A DNA stretch of 64,000 bases from Perca fluviatilis (lineage: Eukaryota; Chordata; Actinopteri; Perciformes; Percidae). The stretch is taken from the NCBI RefSeq assembly GCF_010015445.1, contig NC_053115.1:4356576-4420575 (forward strand). The letters are read 5' to 3'. The translations under genes were made by a program, and so were the position numbers. How positions within the stretch are numbered: position 1 is the stretch's first letter; the number at the start of each line of letters is the position of its first letter. This document shows positions 46,924-59,726 of the stretch, piece by piece. The notes under the pieces are model-generated. The model made no database searches and was not told the origin of the DNA. It saw only the letters and a list, made by a program, of their open reading frames with translations.

Positions 46924-47211
46924 GTGCAACGCCTTGAAGCTCTGTCAAAAATTTCACTTTTCTATCATGCAGTTGTGTGTAGAGCTGAAACATATGCCCT
47001 GTTTGCTGGGTGTGCCTGTGATAATAATCTCGGCAGATGGGACTTTAAAAAGTGCACAACTTTCCTGGGCATGGCCAGGGAAAATCCCTTCACACTATTG
47101 TATGTAAATCAGCAGCTGCCAGCATGTAAGCAGTTTGTTCAAAGAGCTAGAGCAGGCAGTGACGCTAAACAGGACCTGCTTATCCACAAGATTAGCCATT
47201 ATCCAAAGTGA
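46924..47211 (+). CDS. Unassigned 95-codon open frame
   Basis: Starts MQRLEALSKISLFYHAVVCR and ends SDAKQDLLIHKISHYPK. Balanced amino-acid composition, no low complexity, six cysteines, and the frame is open upstream of the ATG as well. I do not recognise a family. It may be a remnant of a transposon gene or an exon. There is no splice acceptor or start context good enough to decide. Confidence 0.25.
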   Translation: MQRLEALSKISLFYHAVVCRAETYALFAGCACDNNLGRWDFKKCTTFLGMARENPFTLLYVNQQLPACKQFVQRARAGSDAKQDLLIHKISHYPK

Positions 47212-47741
47212 AGACAACATATTGCCTTTGTAGTTTTTACTGGAAGCAATTGAACACAATATTAACCCTTTGTTTTTTGTTTATAAGCAGAGAAATGTGC
47301 CATTTTAACAAAGTCCTCCATGCAATTATAGGCCACCCAGAAGCTTTTTAATCCACAATGGAATTACATTGTCTGTGTAGAATTATTAATCCTAAAATCA
47401 AGTCACAACATCTCCAATACGTCTGCATGATAGCTAACAGCTGGGCCTTTCCAAAGAGTGCTTCGGTGCCTTCGTAGCCCTTCCAGAAGCTTAGTAATCC
47501 GGCCTGAAACTTCAGTGACTTTTCAGAGACTTTGCACAGTAATTCCAGAATGATAAATCCAGGACTGTATGGCTGTTTCGTCATCTTTTTGTATAAAAAG
47601 TTTTCTTTTACTGTTAGCTACTGCCATCTTGGCTGCTGACTGTCTTCACTGATGGCTGTGTCAACCAATCACATTATGTCATGTCAGAAGACAGGCAGCT
47701 TGCACAGCGAATAGATTTTCCTAGCAGGAGGGCCTTGTATG

Positions 47742-47789
<48 letters not shown>

Positions 47790-48324
47790 TGCAGGCAGAC
47801 ACAATTATACAATTATGTCAGGTGAAGCCCTGGATGTGTAAATGAGTGTGATTTGGCCTCCTGATGTCTAATAGCAGACAGGAAATGACATAACTAACCT
47901 TTTGGATAAAAGCAAATGGAATTTTCTAAATATCTAAATAGTCTAAACATCTAAATAGTTTCATATTTGTGTTAGTTACAGTGTTTATTTTAATTTTGCC
48001 TGATTGCCAAGACTTGGTAGAACAATTTTTAAAAGCCAAAAAGTCTTACACATAATTGTGTGATTTCAATACATTTCTGTGAGATCAAATTTGTAACAAT
48101 TCATGAATTCATGTGACATCATTGCAGCATGATGATGATGTCTATAACTTGACAAGCATTACACAAGGAAACTAAGCATAACCACGCATGCATATTCATA
48201 TTTTCTTGCTGTCATTGTCTGGGGCTGTCATTCATGATATCAGCAGTTCTCATCAGCTGGTTACATCATCATGCAGCTGCTGTCTCTTTTTCAGTGGTGG
48301 GATGTAACTAATTAATCATTAGTC
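47212..48324. other. No gene seen
   Basis: Spacer with (GT)n at about 47743-47786. Confidence 0.5.
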
Positions 48325-48830
48325 TTGCATTGCCAGTTCTATCTCCACAGCACTGTGGAGTGAGGTCTGGCTGCACCACAGATGCATTCTGGGATAGGAG
48401 CAACAAACACCGTGGGTTGTTAGCATTTCTTTAAACCAATCACAATCGTCTTGGGTGGCGCTAAGCTCCGGACGCAGCGACGGTGGCTCTGCTAAATAAT
48501 CTCGGGAAGGAACTTGTGTTGGTGGAACATTTGTACCCCGCAAAAGAAAACACCACATACAATATTAACTGAAGTTAACTGTTCCAACAATACAGTAAGG
48601 TAGGCTTAATGTAATTTGCTCTTACCAGTGTATCGCCGTGTGAACTTTTTCACAACAATCCCACCAATCGGTCCCAAAACGTCGCAGTTAGAGAGTAAGT
48701 GCCGTAAGCATATTCTTTGTAAATCTTTACAATCATTCCCCCGAAAGAACAAAGCAGGCCTGCCTTGTTGCACGATCCAAATTTTCTTCAAAACTTGCCG
48801 TTGTTAGAGTGTAGCTTGCTAGCTCGAAGT
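48325..48830 (-). repeat. Inverted partner of 110-590
   Basis: Minus-strand reading follows 110-590 through 'ttggatcgtgcaac', 'ttttgggaccgattg' and 'gatacactggtaagagcaaa', then the TAGTCT-family segment. 'cactg|gtaagag' looks like a splice donor, so this may be an exon of a lost transposon gene. Confidence 0.7.
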
Positions 48831-49889
48831 TTGTTTACCGAAGCGAACAGTTTGAGAACGGCAACACAAAGAAACAAAATGTACTGTCGTTGATCCAGAC
48901 TAGTTAATAGCTAACTCTGGTAATGCTAAGGAGATAAATAACTAAATCATTTAAATATGTGCAAAAAGCACAAGATCACCGATATGCTATTTCCTCGGTG
49001 GCGCAGTTAGGGGTGCATTTCACTCTTTACGGGTGCTTTGAGAATTGCATGGTTTCTTTTTGTCTCATTTATGCAGCAGCAAAAGCCGAACAATGCTTTT
49101 GTCAGTCTGATCTTTGCAAGTCCATAACTGGAATAACTACTAGTCCAGCCAGTATGCACTGGTGCCATGTATCACTCAAATATGCCAAAAAAAAATAGTT
49201 TTGCATTTTACTGGAAATATGCTCTAATTAGTTTAGTGACAGTGATGGATAGCTTACTCAAGAACGTTTGTGTGGAAATGATGGTGGCACATGGTGGATG
49301 ATGGATTACTGAGTGTAACATTACTCGACAGGTTTACGGACCTTCTGGTAAACAGGCAAACCTGTCTAACTACCCGTTAACTGATAACATTTTTTTGTCT
49401 TACTTTCTTCGGCTAAAATACCAAACAAGTGTCTCATTGAATCAAGCTGCCTCAAAGATCAGGTTCAGATGAAGCGAAAGGAGACGGTTGCAGCCACGTG
49501 TTCTTTATCAGATTATTATTATTTTATAATCTTTTATAGGTTTTGTCTTATGAATGATTCTGAAAGCAGTCGCGAGATCGCGGAGGAACAAAGTAATGCG
49601 AAGCAGGGTTCAGTTCATAAACATTTACAATTGCTCCATTCCCTGCCGCAACATGAGGCTCCATAGAAAAATGATAAAAGATACCATCAGAGCATTTGTT
49701 TAAGCTTTGTGTAGTTATTGTTTTAGTCATGCTCTTTTAAGGTCAAAGTCTGTAATTGCTATCGGCTAAATAAAGATATCAGAGAGAAAACATTCTGCCG
49801 AATGCATGGGTGCAGATTTTATGTTTGTGATGTGACAACGACAGCCAGTTAGAAAATGAATAAGAGAAGGAAAATTTGGAGATGTTCTG
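48831..49889. other. No gene seen
   Basis: No terminal repeats or recognisable translation. Short open frames only. Confidence 0.45.
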
Positions 49890-49929
49890 TTGGGTTTTAT
49901 TTATGTAGGTAATATTGTATGTTCAGCCA

Positions 49930-50035
49930 AAAGAACCACTCTATGCAGGGCCTTGCGGTCCTGTTCGGTCCTGTTCGGTGCTGTTTCGGTACCAGGCAGT
50001 GATGTTCCCTGTCAGGACGCAGGACACATTTTAGA
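49930..50035 (-). pseudogene. LINE reverse-transcriptase fragment
   Basis: The minus strand reads VLTGNITAWYRNSTEQDR, matching the '(S)VLTG.ITAWYGN....DRKALQ' stretch of fish LINE ORF2. It contains a 10-bp tandem slip ('ctgttcggtc' twice on the plus strand) that breaks the frame. Confidence 0.6.
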
Positions 50036-50142
50036 AGTTCTGAACTGCTGCTCAGCTTGTCAGATGTTGGGTAAATAAGCAACAGCCCCTGTAGTGACCC
50101 CTTTGCCTATCAAAAGCACGCTCACCATGGTTGCTGATTGAT

Positions 50143-50793
50143 CAGTGTTTCCTCTAGGATTTTTTTTTAGCAGAGGGGGCAGGTCCAAACACCCCCCTCC
50201 CCCACTTGGCTGCAACACAAAAAAATATTTATTCACCTCTATTCACACACACGATGAGGCATATTTTCAGTTGTGATTTAACTGTATTTTTTTATATTTT
50301 GACTATATAGGCTAACTTTGAGCTTGAAATATAGGCTAAGCATTCTGTAGCAAATAACAATAAACCCACTATTAATTACATTATCTTAATGCAGTGTATA
50401 AATAATGCACCTAAAATACAAACGTGAGCAAGGGCGTTGAGCAATCGCTATTATATCAAATCAACAGCCACGTGCAATTAGCTCGCAGGTGAAGAATACA
50501 AACAACGAAAATCACCAGTTGACTAAATTTAAATTAGCGAGACCAGGCTTAAATGAACTGACAACAGAAGTTATAGACTTACAGTTCTCAAGGACATACA
50601 CACACAATCTCAACTGGCTTATCATCCAGACAGCTAGTCTCTTTTTTTCCTTTCTCCCTTTTTCTGCCGAGTGACCGCTCTATTCTCCGACATGCACTCT
50701 AACAATGCAGCCCTATTTCTGATACCGTGGGGGGGGCAGAAAAGTTGCCGTGGGGGGCCGCCACGGTCAAATCAACATAGGGGAAAAACTGTT
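50143..50793. mobile_element. hAT-like MITE (CAGTGTTTCC ends)
   Basis: Left CAGTGTTTCCTCTAGG; right, read inward, CAGTTTTTCCCCTATG. A 300-bp internal part (50330-50625) is repeated in the same orientation at 57290-57585. No clear duplication of the target. Confidence 0.6.
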
Positions 50794-51614
50794 GATAGCC
50801 TATTTGGTGCAATAGATGACCAAATGTTCATTGTTTTCAATACAAAGACCAATTATTTCTTTGCGTTTGTTAACAAATTACAGCAAATTTTTCTCTTATT
50901 AGTTTTTTTTCTCACTCACAGAAAAGAAAACGTAATATTCCATTACCGCACTGTCAAAGCAATGTTTGGTTCTGCATCCGCAACACCTGAGTCCAGTTAC
51001 CTCTTGATTCTAATACCTTATTGTAATTGACAGTGAAAAACTGCATCAAGTAGCAGGAAGTTCAACGTAAACCAAAATGTCTCTTACAGCCCTTTTAGCT
51101 CTTCATCTTACCTTTCTTTATGTGCCTAAAGAGTCTGGTGAAGAAATGACTTTAATTAAGTAAAGACTGTGTCAAGGCTGTGATTGATTTGGTCAGGTGC
51201 TTGAAGAATGATGAAAGATTAATTGCCCTTCGGGGACAAATAAAGGTCTTGAACTTGAACTTGAGATCTGCTGCTGTGTTTCGTGAGTGTGAACTGAAGA
51301 AACAGACTGAATTAGACTGCTAGAGACTACTGAAATCTGTTTATTGCTGAAAGAACTGAGCAAACAGGAGGCAGAAAGCAAATAGATTATCAGATAGATC
51401 TGAACAGATGATGTCTTTGTGAGCAGCAGCATTCAACAACACATTCTTGTAGCGTCGCAGGCACTTTCCAGAGTCGGGGCGTCGAGTTGCCCGCTGCTCG
51501 TTTGCATAAAGTTGAATGCACGCTACTTTATGCAAATCAGGGGCATACAGCTCCACTCGCCGCCTCTCAAAAACTCACAAAAATCTTTTAAACTGACTAT
51601 TGTCAATCCTTATT
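50794..51614. other. No gene seen; LINE tail
   Basis: 51200-51262 ('ttgcccttcggggacaaata', 'aaggtcttgaacttgaac') is a plus-strand LINE 3' end. Confidence 0.5.
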
Positions 51615-51850
51615 CTTTATTTCTTACATAAAATGTTTTCAGAAACACATTTCAGTGAACTATTTTCGTAAAATAATAAAATGGCCACCATGTTTGTCTG
51701 TTTAGAAATTTGGAAGTAGACAGCCCCACGTGTGAAGCGTTCGTCCAATCAGGTGCAGCCATTGCGGTTGTAGGAGGGTGGAGCCTATTTTTTTTTTGCT
51801 TGTTAGTGGTCATTGAAGAGAAACTTCTAGTGGTGAGCCCATCAAGCGTC
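51615..51850 (+). repeat. Dispersed repeat shared with 53735-53890
   Basis: 'aaaatgttttcagaaacac', 'tttcagtgaactatttt' and 'gcgttcgtccaatcag' occur in both places in the same order. Confidence 0.7.
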
Positions 51851-52999
51851 CGATGCAAGGGGCCCAGAAAGCTCCAAGTTCCATCTGTGTTAGTTGGGTT
51901 CTAGTCATTGGATCCATTTCAAAATTATTTGGTAATATGCACTCCAATCATATGAATATTAATAGGTTTTCCTTTAATGGGGCTGTCAGTCAAGTCTCCC
52001 CAAGCAGGTCAGTCTGACCATGTATTTAACTGTCACAGTCATATATCTATATACTATATGTGTATGCATGAATTAATGTATCTGTTGTCCCTTCAATGTG
52101 CTCTATTTTAATTGATGCTACTAGCAGAGTTTCAGGAGCAGGGCCACGCCTCAAACACGGTGTTCCGGTATTCCTATAAATACCCACCTAACCCTCTCAT
52201 CTCATTCGCTCCCGCATTCTGCACCCCTCCCTCCCACCCTCTTTCTGTTCCTCTCCTTTCTCCTCTTCTTTAGGTCCTAAGGGGGTCCATCTCCCCAAAC
52301 GTAGTCAACATCAAGTCAACTAATGGCTACAAGTGACTCTAGGTCTCGCATTCCAGCGATTCCATGCCTCGCATTCCAAACATCTTTCATTATTTAACTG
52401 TTAAAAACGTATCTGGTTGATAGTGTGGTCCTTGCTAGTGAATTGTCTGTTGTCTGTTGCCTTGTATGTTTTTGACATGCTCTATTTAATAATTGTGTGT
52501 ACACCTTGTATCGGTGTGCTATCTTGGCCTAGCCTGACAAGCCAGACCCACATCAAGATGTAGACTAGGGTGTGTCTAGATTTCTAGGCTAATCTTAGCC
52601 AGGTCTCCCTCAAAAAAGAGATTTTAATATCAAGGGACTCCGTGGTTAAATGAATATCAAATAAAAAATAAAAATAAACAATGTGGTGAGCAGAAGACTA
52701 AAGCTGTAATACAGCCATTTTAATCCCATCACTTTCTTACAGCGCTCATCTCAACACAATGTATATCAGACCCAGCTGTCTCTCACACATGTAGAAGCCA
52801 GAAGCGGTAAATCCAACAGTCCAGGATAGAACCACAAACTAAAGTGGGTGTACTCTCAACTGCTGAGGTAAGTCAGAGGTGACAGAAGCTCAGATGCTGA
52901 ATGTTGAGGAATGATACAATTGTGTATACAGGAGCTATCTGCTACATAAATGACATATCCTGAATATGAACATATTGTGTTTTTCCCTTTTCTTCATTT
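51851..52999. other. No gene seen; small MITE inside
   Basis: A CT-rich block with 'tataaataccc' (52176-52270) resembles an LTR promoter but no second copy is visible. Contains the 62-bp MITE at 52530-52591. Confidence 0.4.
52530..52591. mobile_element. Internally deleted sister of the 30681 MITE
   Basis: Same ends (TAGCCTGACAAGCC, read inward TAGCCTAGAAATC). Flanks ATCTTGGCC and ATCTTAGCC match 8 of 9. Confidence 0.75.
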
Positions 53000-54080
53000 C
53001 AACACATTCTCACTCCAAGCGCGTAAAAAACCCACACTTGATCAGGTGCCTTTGGCGTTTAGTTACTGACGCAAAAAGTCTCCTTTAGCGTTTCAGTCAG
53101 ACGTAATTTTTTACCGTGCAGAGTAAAACCAATTAGTTAGGGAATGATTGTAGGTAGGGACACATTCACCACCCTAACCTTCCACCAGTGGTGATATTTG
53201 ATGTTCTGGGTACCCCTTTGGTGTCATTTTTCAACACCGTTGGTCTTGACCGTAAACATCACTTTCTGACGCAGTGGTTCGGGACCGAATTGGTGATATT
53301 AATGTTTTTCAATGTGCATGGTTAAACTACTTAGTTAGGGTTAGGGAAAGATCGTGGGTGGGCTTAAAAAATGTACGTTACTGTGACACTTGAAACAAGT
53401 TGTATGTTGTTTGACCCATCCACTGCCCCAACCTGCCTCCTTATGTGCATGTTAGGTCTTTCATACTACTGGCTACCGTTGTCGCTCTTTATATTACGTC
53501 ATCTTAGGGCGCTGACACACTAACCCGATAATCGGCCATTGGACAGTCTGGCGAGGTCAGTGACTCGAGTCGGTTCGGTGTGTCCCGTGCCGTGTTTAGT
53601 CGGAGACAGGGCAGTCGGGACTCACCCGGAAATGGCGAGCGGAATGAGCGTGACTAGAGTCTCTCAAAATCGGAGGAAAATCTGACCTTTGTTGATCTGA
53701 AATGAAGACAGATTCAGCAACTGCAGGCCTATTTCTCGCTTAAAATGTTTTCAGAAACATGTTTCAGTGAACTATTTTAGTACAATATGAGATCGTATTC
53801 TGAACGAGTTTTCCGGAGAAAACAAACCCATGTGACGCGTTCGTCCAATCAGCTGCCGGTTTAAATTTTTTGGGCAACAATACAGAGTAGCACCGCCTGC
53901 TGTTATGGAGACGTATTACGTCTCGTCTCTTCGGTGTGTTCTGAGGCACTTTTTGGACCAACTCGGGGAGACTGATCAGTCCGACTGGCTTTTCTGCCTT
54001 TTCTTTTAACTGCTTGTACAGCGCCGAGGACAAGCTGCTGCGCTGCCCTGTACGTCCCATACAGACGCTAAAGGGTGATT
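53000..54080. repeat. Dispersed repeats
   Basis: 53000-53400 has 'aacacattctcactcc' and 'caggtgcctttggcg', also present in reverse at about 59890-59945. 53510-54070 is a second repeat that includes the part shared with 51615-51850. Confidence 0.5.
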
Positions 54081-55155
54081 TTTGCGTCAGTATTTAATGA
54101 GTTGGGAATGAGAACGGGTTGTTCATTTACCTATTCAAGGTGGAAATACTCTAGCACCCTATAAAAATCACTGTGTGCAAAAAATGTGCAAAAAAAATAA
54201 AAACATACAAGTGTAAAGACCCGATGTCTGGGACCAGGACAATCCCAGATGTGGAAGCCAGATGTCGTGATTACTTCCAGGAGTTGTGGGGAGGGTCCTT
54301 CACCATGGCACATAAAGTGTGATTACAGCATTCACAAACACACTAAAGCAAAGTCAACACCCTGACTCATACACACACAGCTATTCTACTCTCACAGATT
54401 CATATGGACTATGAATATGTATCACTATCAATCAACAACAGTATCAACCTGAATCATCTGTAGTGATGATGTACAAGTATTGATGATGATGATGATGATG
54501 ATTCCCAACTGGATTCCTGTGTCAACAGAGAGAAAGAGAGAGAGTTTTGAGTTTTTTAAAAACACTTCCATGTAAAGTACATTCATTACAATACACCGGT
54601 TAATGCCCCACTTCATTACAGTGCTCATATTATGCTTTTTGGCTTTTTCCCTTTCCTTTGTTGTGTTATATATCTTTTTGTGCATGTAATAGGTTTACAA
54701 AGTGAAAAAGCCCAAAGTCCACGCCAAAGGGACTTACCATCTCCAACAGAAAACACTGTTCACAAACTGCTCCAAACAGCTCTATTGCAGTTAACGCAGA
54801 CCTCACAGAAAGACCTGAAACTGTGTTGGATTAACTGTGATAAAAATTAGCAAACAGTCCTAGACTAGGTCAAAGCCTAGTGTATGACTGTTGTGGTCAA
54901 AAAAGAATGAAATGGAAAAATCTGGTGCAGTACAATATATATGTTTGTCTCTAAATATTTCTGAGTTTGAATTAAATTCTTTATTGGTCTTTTGTTGAAG
55001 AAGGAATGCAGTGCAAAAGCTGTACAACAATGAATGTCCAATTTGTCTAGTCTAGGAGTTTACTGGAGTAATTTTAGTTAGTGAGGAGTAGAGAACGCCA
55101 AGACCAGCGGAGGAGGATGTATAGCTGCAGCTGTGCTGCTCTTAGTTAACCACCC
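54081..55155. other. No gene seen; MITE fragment
   Basis: 54618-54840 belongs to the GTGCTCATATT TTAA-type family ('tgtgttatatatcttttt', 'aaagtgaaaaagcccaaag'). (GAT)n lies near 54480-54502. Confidence 0.55.
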
Positions 55156-55347
55156 AGATCTCTCAGATCATCTGGGGCAGGTTTGCTTGCCATCCCCAGA
55201 ATCAGAACCAAAAAGGGGGAAGTAGCGTTTAGTTTCTATGCTCCACATATCTGGAACAAACTCCCGGAAAACTGTATGTCGGCACCTACTCTTAGCGCTT
55301 TTAAATCAAGGCTGAAGACCTTTCTTTTTGACATTGTCTTTTTTTAA
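55156..55347 (+). pseudogene. L2-like LINE ORF2 C-terminus
   Basis: 63 in-frame codons reading RSLRSSGAGLLAIPRIRTKK, then AFSFYAPHIWNKLPENCMSA and TLSAFKSRLKTFLFD, ending at TAA 55345-55347. This is the standard C-terminal end of vertebrate L2/Maui-type LINE reverse transcriptases. A 3' UTR with 'tgctatataaataaaatta' follows to about 55525. Confidence 0.85.
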
Positions 55348-57289
55348 TTCATGGTAATGCATTGTGAATTTTATTCCTGTATTCTATTTATTTAAAATGT
55401 TGTATTCATTGTTTTTATTTCTGTTTTAATTATTTTTAATTTCTAACTGTGTTTTAATTGTTTTATCTAAAGCACTTTGAATTGCACTGCTGCTGAAATG
55501 TGCTATATAAATAAAATTACCTTGCCTTATGCTGCTATAGTTTTAGACTGCCGGGGGACATCCTCTGACACACTGAGCTCCTCTCTCTTTCCATCCGAGT
55601 GCCTTCATGTCCCAGTAATGCGTTTTCATTGTTTTCTCGCCCCGAAAGTTTTTTTGGATTGGTGTGGCACCCAAATAGTTGTTTACAGCTGCTGACGTGG
55701 TCCTGCTCAACGCCCTGCACTGCTACTGCTATTATTTCTAATCACAGTTCTACTATCCTAATTGTTACTATAATTGCCACTGTTCATCAGCTATAACTAT
55801 TATGAATCATGTAGAGTCCTACGTTAGGCCATGAGGTGGAACCAAGGGAGAACTTGCTTGGATGCGTGTTCTGCGTGCCAATAATCAATGTCCACAATCT
55901 GTCTGCATTTCGGTGCTTTGACCCATTTATTTTCCTGATGGCCTGCTCACCGTCGCACAAGCAATACAGACCATTTCATTTCATTTCTGGTTTAGTTCCA
56001 TTCATTTTCTTTTGCACACAAATCAAACAATGGCACGCAAACCTGACACGGTGAAAAGCTGTATGCTTTCCGCTTTTTTCACACACCTGTGTACCTGTGG
56101 CTGATTACCTGTATGCCTTCCCAAAGGCAATGCTCCACCCAGTGTTCAAACATAAAACTGCAGATTAATCAGCATAACCAATATATAAACAGAGAAGGCA
56201 AAAGTACTCACTTCCCGTACTCAAGTAGAAGTACAGATACTTGTGTTAAAAAATACTCTGGTAAAAGTAGAAGTACTGATTTAACTTCTTTACTCAAGTA
56301 AAAAAAACAAAGTACAGCTTGGAAATGTACTTAGAGTATAAAAGTAAAAGTAGCCTTGCGAATGACTTTTTTATGCAAAGCTACCTGGACCACACAAATG
56401 TTACTAGAGTGCAAGCTGAGGAACTTCAGTGGACATGGAGAAAAGGTTCTTTATATGCCATTGCCTACATTTTAAATGGATGTCTGCCAAGGCCTAAAAC
56501 ATCACATATATGATTATTGTGACAGAGACTGGGTTAATAAGATTCTGACTGAGTAGCAAGATATGAATTCAGTTGTGATTCTGTGAGAATTCACAGATCC
56601 AGTTTCTCTATTTTAATCTTCCCCTTAACATTTAAAGGAATCTACATGTATGTGTGAGTGCTCAAATATGGCTTCTGGAAAGAAAATAAAGGATTAAATA
56701 TGAATTACTAAACAGACATTAATTAAGAAGTTCCCCATACTTTAAGAGTTACACAGTACATTCTTGATGCCTAAACATCTCTCTCAGATAAGGCCAAGGA
56801 TGATTGGGAATGTCTTGCTGCTTATCTGCTGAATCTCTGGGATCTCTGTTTTCTTCATTTTCAATCATGTCGCCGTCCATACTACTAGTGCTAACGTTAC
56901 CGTCCATCAAGCTGCAATGATTTGCCGCGAATGAATGTCGCCGAATCTGTCGAGCCGTCTTGTAGTGGTGCATCAAGTGCAACGTACAGTATATTCCCAT
57001 CCAATTAGATTGAATTCGGTATTGATTATGGGGAAAATAATAACGGTTACTTGTAAGTGAGGACTAGATTAGGACTGTATTTAAAGCTGATTCTGGTTTC
57101 CAACTTCGCCCCAGGTGTGTCTGTTAAAACACGGACGGAGACAGCTTCTCTCTTTTGATGCTTTATTCCAATCGAGCAACAGTACAAACATGGGCATGGG
57201 TAGCTCTGCTATGGCTGTGTGTTTGTGTGTGGTTCTGCAAAGAAATAAATAACATTGTAAAGGCTACCATACACAATGCATAGGAATTA
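55348..57289. other. No host gene seen
   Basis: LINE 3' UTR to 55525. 56190-56360 is a relative of the CAGTGG hAT-type MITE ('aagtagaagtacagatac'). The minus-strand open frame 56749-57000 (83 codons, acidic middle) resembles no family known to me. Confidence 0.45.
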
Positions 57290-57585
57290 TATATATATGC
57301 TAGCAAATAATAACAATAAACACACTAATTACATTATCTTAATGCAGTGTAACTACTGTGGCATGTAAATAATGCACCTAAAATACAAATGAGAGCAAGA
57401 GCGTTCGCCATTATGAATCAACAGCCACGTGCAACCTAGCTAACAGGCGAAGAACACAAACAACAAAATCACTAGCTAACCTACTTTAAATTTACAAGAA
57501 CTATAGACCAATACAATAACAGGCTTAAATGAACTGACAACATAAGTTATACGACTACACATACACACACAATCTCAACTGTTCT
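57290..57585 (+). repeat. Second copy of the 50330-50625 repeat
   Basis: Shares 'ctaattacattatcttaatg', 'aataatgcacctaaaatac' and 'ggcttaaatgaactgacaac' in the same order. Confidence 0.8.
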
Positions 57586-58084
57586 CCGTGTGGCGCGTGC
57601 GCCCGCTCGCGGTGTGAAGGGCGTTGTACAGTAGTCGCAGCCCAGCTGGCGCGGGCAAACGTGACGTCATGGAATCGCCGTAAGTATTTATACCTGTGCT
57701 GGGGGTCGCGACACTAGTTGCAGTCTTCTCCTGAACAGAGGTGGCGCTAATGAGGAAAGGCTACAGATTTTGCTATTTCTATGGACTAGAAGAAGAAGAA
57801 AAAGGTAAACAACGGCAGAACTGGCAGCAGCAGCATTGCCGTCAATGCTTCGATCTGATTGGATGAGCTACTTGGTGGGATCAAGCCTTTCATTCGCCAT
57901 AAAGGAACTCATCTTAACCCAGTAAATTTGCTTCCTGTTTCCGCTTTGTCGCACTTTTCAGCGGTGCACTATAAATCCGAGCGCGCCAGCAATTTGGTCA
58001 GATAATCCGGTTTGTTTGGGGTGGCGTGAAAGTTCATTGGCACTCTGGTCTGGAATAGTCTGTCAGAGACCTTTGTTGCATGTT

Positions 58085-58132
<48 letters not shown>

Positions 58133-58185
58133 GTCTCCACATTACATTATTAAAGATCAGATTTTTCCTTTCACACTTACTGTGG
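57586..58185. other. GC-rich repeat-like block and apobec2 3' flank
   Basis: 57590-57720 is GC-rich with 'gcgcgtgcgcccgctcgcgg' and 'aacgtgacgtcatgg' (a CRE-like core). (CT)n at 58088-58126 lies just beyond the apobec2 stop. No clear polyadenylation signal. Confidence 0.4.
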
Positions 58186-58489
58186 TCACTGTAGAATGTC
58201 AGCCAGCTTCTCATGATAGTACTCATAGTTATCTTTGCAGTCCTCCCACAGGTTCAGAGGTTCATCCTCGTGCTCCACAAATGTGTCCCAGGTGTAGGAG
58301 AAGTCCAGAGGCTTCATCACCCTTAGCTTACATCCAGCAGCGTGTAAGGCCTTGAGTCCGGCCTGGATCTCTGGTTCCTCCCACTCAAACAGCCGAGCAG
58401 CAAAGATGCTCAGCCTGACGTTTTTCTTGGCGTTCAACACTTCGGCTATCTTTGCAGCACAAGCAGAGCATGGACTGGAAGACACATAC
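58186..58489 (-). CDS. apobec2: APOBEC2, last coding exon
   Basis: APOBEC2 is the muscle-associated member of the AID/APOBEC zinc deaminase family; its activity on nucleic acid is uncertain. Acceptor CTTTCAG ends at 58490 on the minus strand. The exon supplies the last base of a Trp codon, then YVSSSPCSACAAKIAEVLNA, where P-C-x2-C gives two zinc-binding cysteines. It continues with RLFEWEEPEIQAGLKALHAA and GCKLRVMKPLDFSYTWDTFV, ending EYYHEKLADILQ with TGA at 58188-58186. 100 residues follow the split Trp. Sequence and length match the end of vertebrate APOBEC2. Fish have two copies (2a, 2b); I cannot say which this is. Confidence 0.95.
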
Positions 58490-58699
58490 CTGAAAGGAAA
58501 GTGGCAAAATTAAGAGAAACATAATTTTCCAAAACAATTTCACAAATATCTGACTATAATTGTATCAGTGCATTACAAGGATAATCAGATTAAGATGCAT
58601 TTAATGTATGGACAAAGAATGTTTTCATTATTGTGTATACGTGTATTTACATGTATTTTTAGCTCTCTGAGATGGAAATGAGGAACTTGACACACTTGG

Positions 58700-58920
58700 T
58701 TGAACCATAGACTGTAGAAATAATGGACGAAGCTTCCAGGTCTGAAAAGTGAAGCCAATGCGGAAGTGCCTTAAACCTGGATTCTATCTTAATTCCAGCA
58801 GGGGGCGACTCTACTGGCTCCAAAAAGAAGTCTGTTTCCATAGAAGTCTATGAGAAAATTACCCTACTTCTCACTTGATTTATTACCTCAGTAAACATTT
58901 TCATAATGAGATTATGCCCT
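58700..58920. repeat. Dispersed repeat in the apobec2 intron
   Basis: 'catagactgtagaaataatg', 'cagcagggggcgactct' and 'ccatagaagtctatgag' belong to a common fish repeat. It occupies part of the 785-bp intron between the two visible exons. Confidence 0.55.
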
Positions 58921-59274
58921 CAATGCAGTGCAATTGCAGTGTCCTGACAAAGCGCAATGAAAAATGACACCAAAGGGGTACCCAGAGCGACAGATATTGT
59001 CGCAGTGGGCTTTTTATTGTCGTTTTGGTGCTGGGAGTAAGACTGTGTTGAACAGACCCATAATATATCATGGATATATTATATGCATGAATGGCTACAC
59101 AATGTATAGGTTTATGTGTGGATTTAAGAGCATCTATAAGAGTGCAAGTTTCAAAATATTAAAAACCGTCATGGAAACAACAAGGAACATATTGTCCAGA
59201 CTGAAAATAAGTTCTTGTAATATGCCACATTCTCTGTGCCACATACCATCTGACAGTTTAAGAGAGGTATGTAC

Positions 59275-59496
59275 CAGGTGACTGTGTATTTGAGTGCAGG
59301 GTCGTAGTTCGGCAGGCACTGTGTGAAGAAGGCCTCCTCAGCATGAAGCCCAGCGTGCTCATCCTCCAGACAGCCCCTTAGTAGCCCATCGGCTGTCCCG
59401 TTATCCACCAGGTAACACAGAAAGGTCTTGTTGCGGCCCGAGGAGTATTCCACGTTCTTGAACTGGAACTTATAGGAAAAAGGATCAATCCGGTCC
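59275..59496 (-). CDS. apobec2: APOBEC2, internal coding exon with catalytic HxE
   Basis: Minus-strand acceptor AAACAG at 59497, donor CCTG|GTACAT at 59274. Translation: DRIDPFSYKFQFKNVEYSSG, RNKTFLCYLVDNG, CLEDEHAGLHAEEAFFTQCL and YDPALKYTVTW. H-A-E is the zinc-ligand histidine plus the catalytic glutamate; with PCSAC in the next exon the deaminase motif is complete. The exon begins in the middle of a Gly codon, matching the VTG|(E/D)R junction of vertebrate APOBEC2. The N-terminal 40-60 residues should come from an upstream exon at higher coordinates, not found here. Visible protein is about 174 residues of an expected 220-250. Confidence 0.93.
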
Positions 59497-59669
59497 CTGT
59501 TTAAAAGAGAATAAATGAAAGAAACATTGGAATGTTAGATAGCAAAACCAATATGGGACTGTTTCACTCATATCTGACGTTGTCAAAACGTTATTTCGTT
59601 GACAACCAGGCCAAAAAACAATAGCGTCTACAGGTCGATTCGGGAACCCCTGATACTAACCTGTCGTAT

Positions 59670-59726
<57 letters not shown>

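Noticed and set aside
52120..52340. Solo LTR with TATA box
   Set aside because: Promoter-like sequence, but no matching partner, TG...CA ends or target duplication could be shown.
30000..58000. A novel gene cluster or defence system between elf3 and apobec2
   Set aside because: Open frames here are short and explained by LINE, hAT and Harbinger remnants or by simple repeats; no exon series could be assembled.
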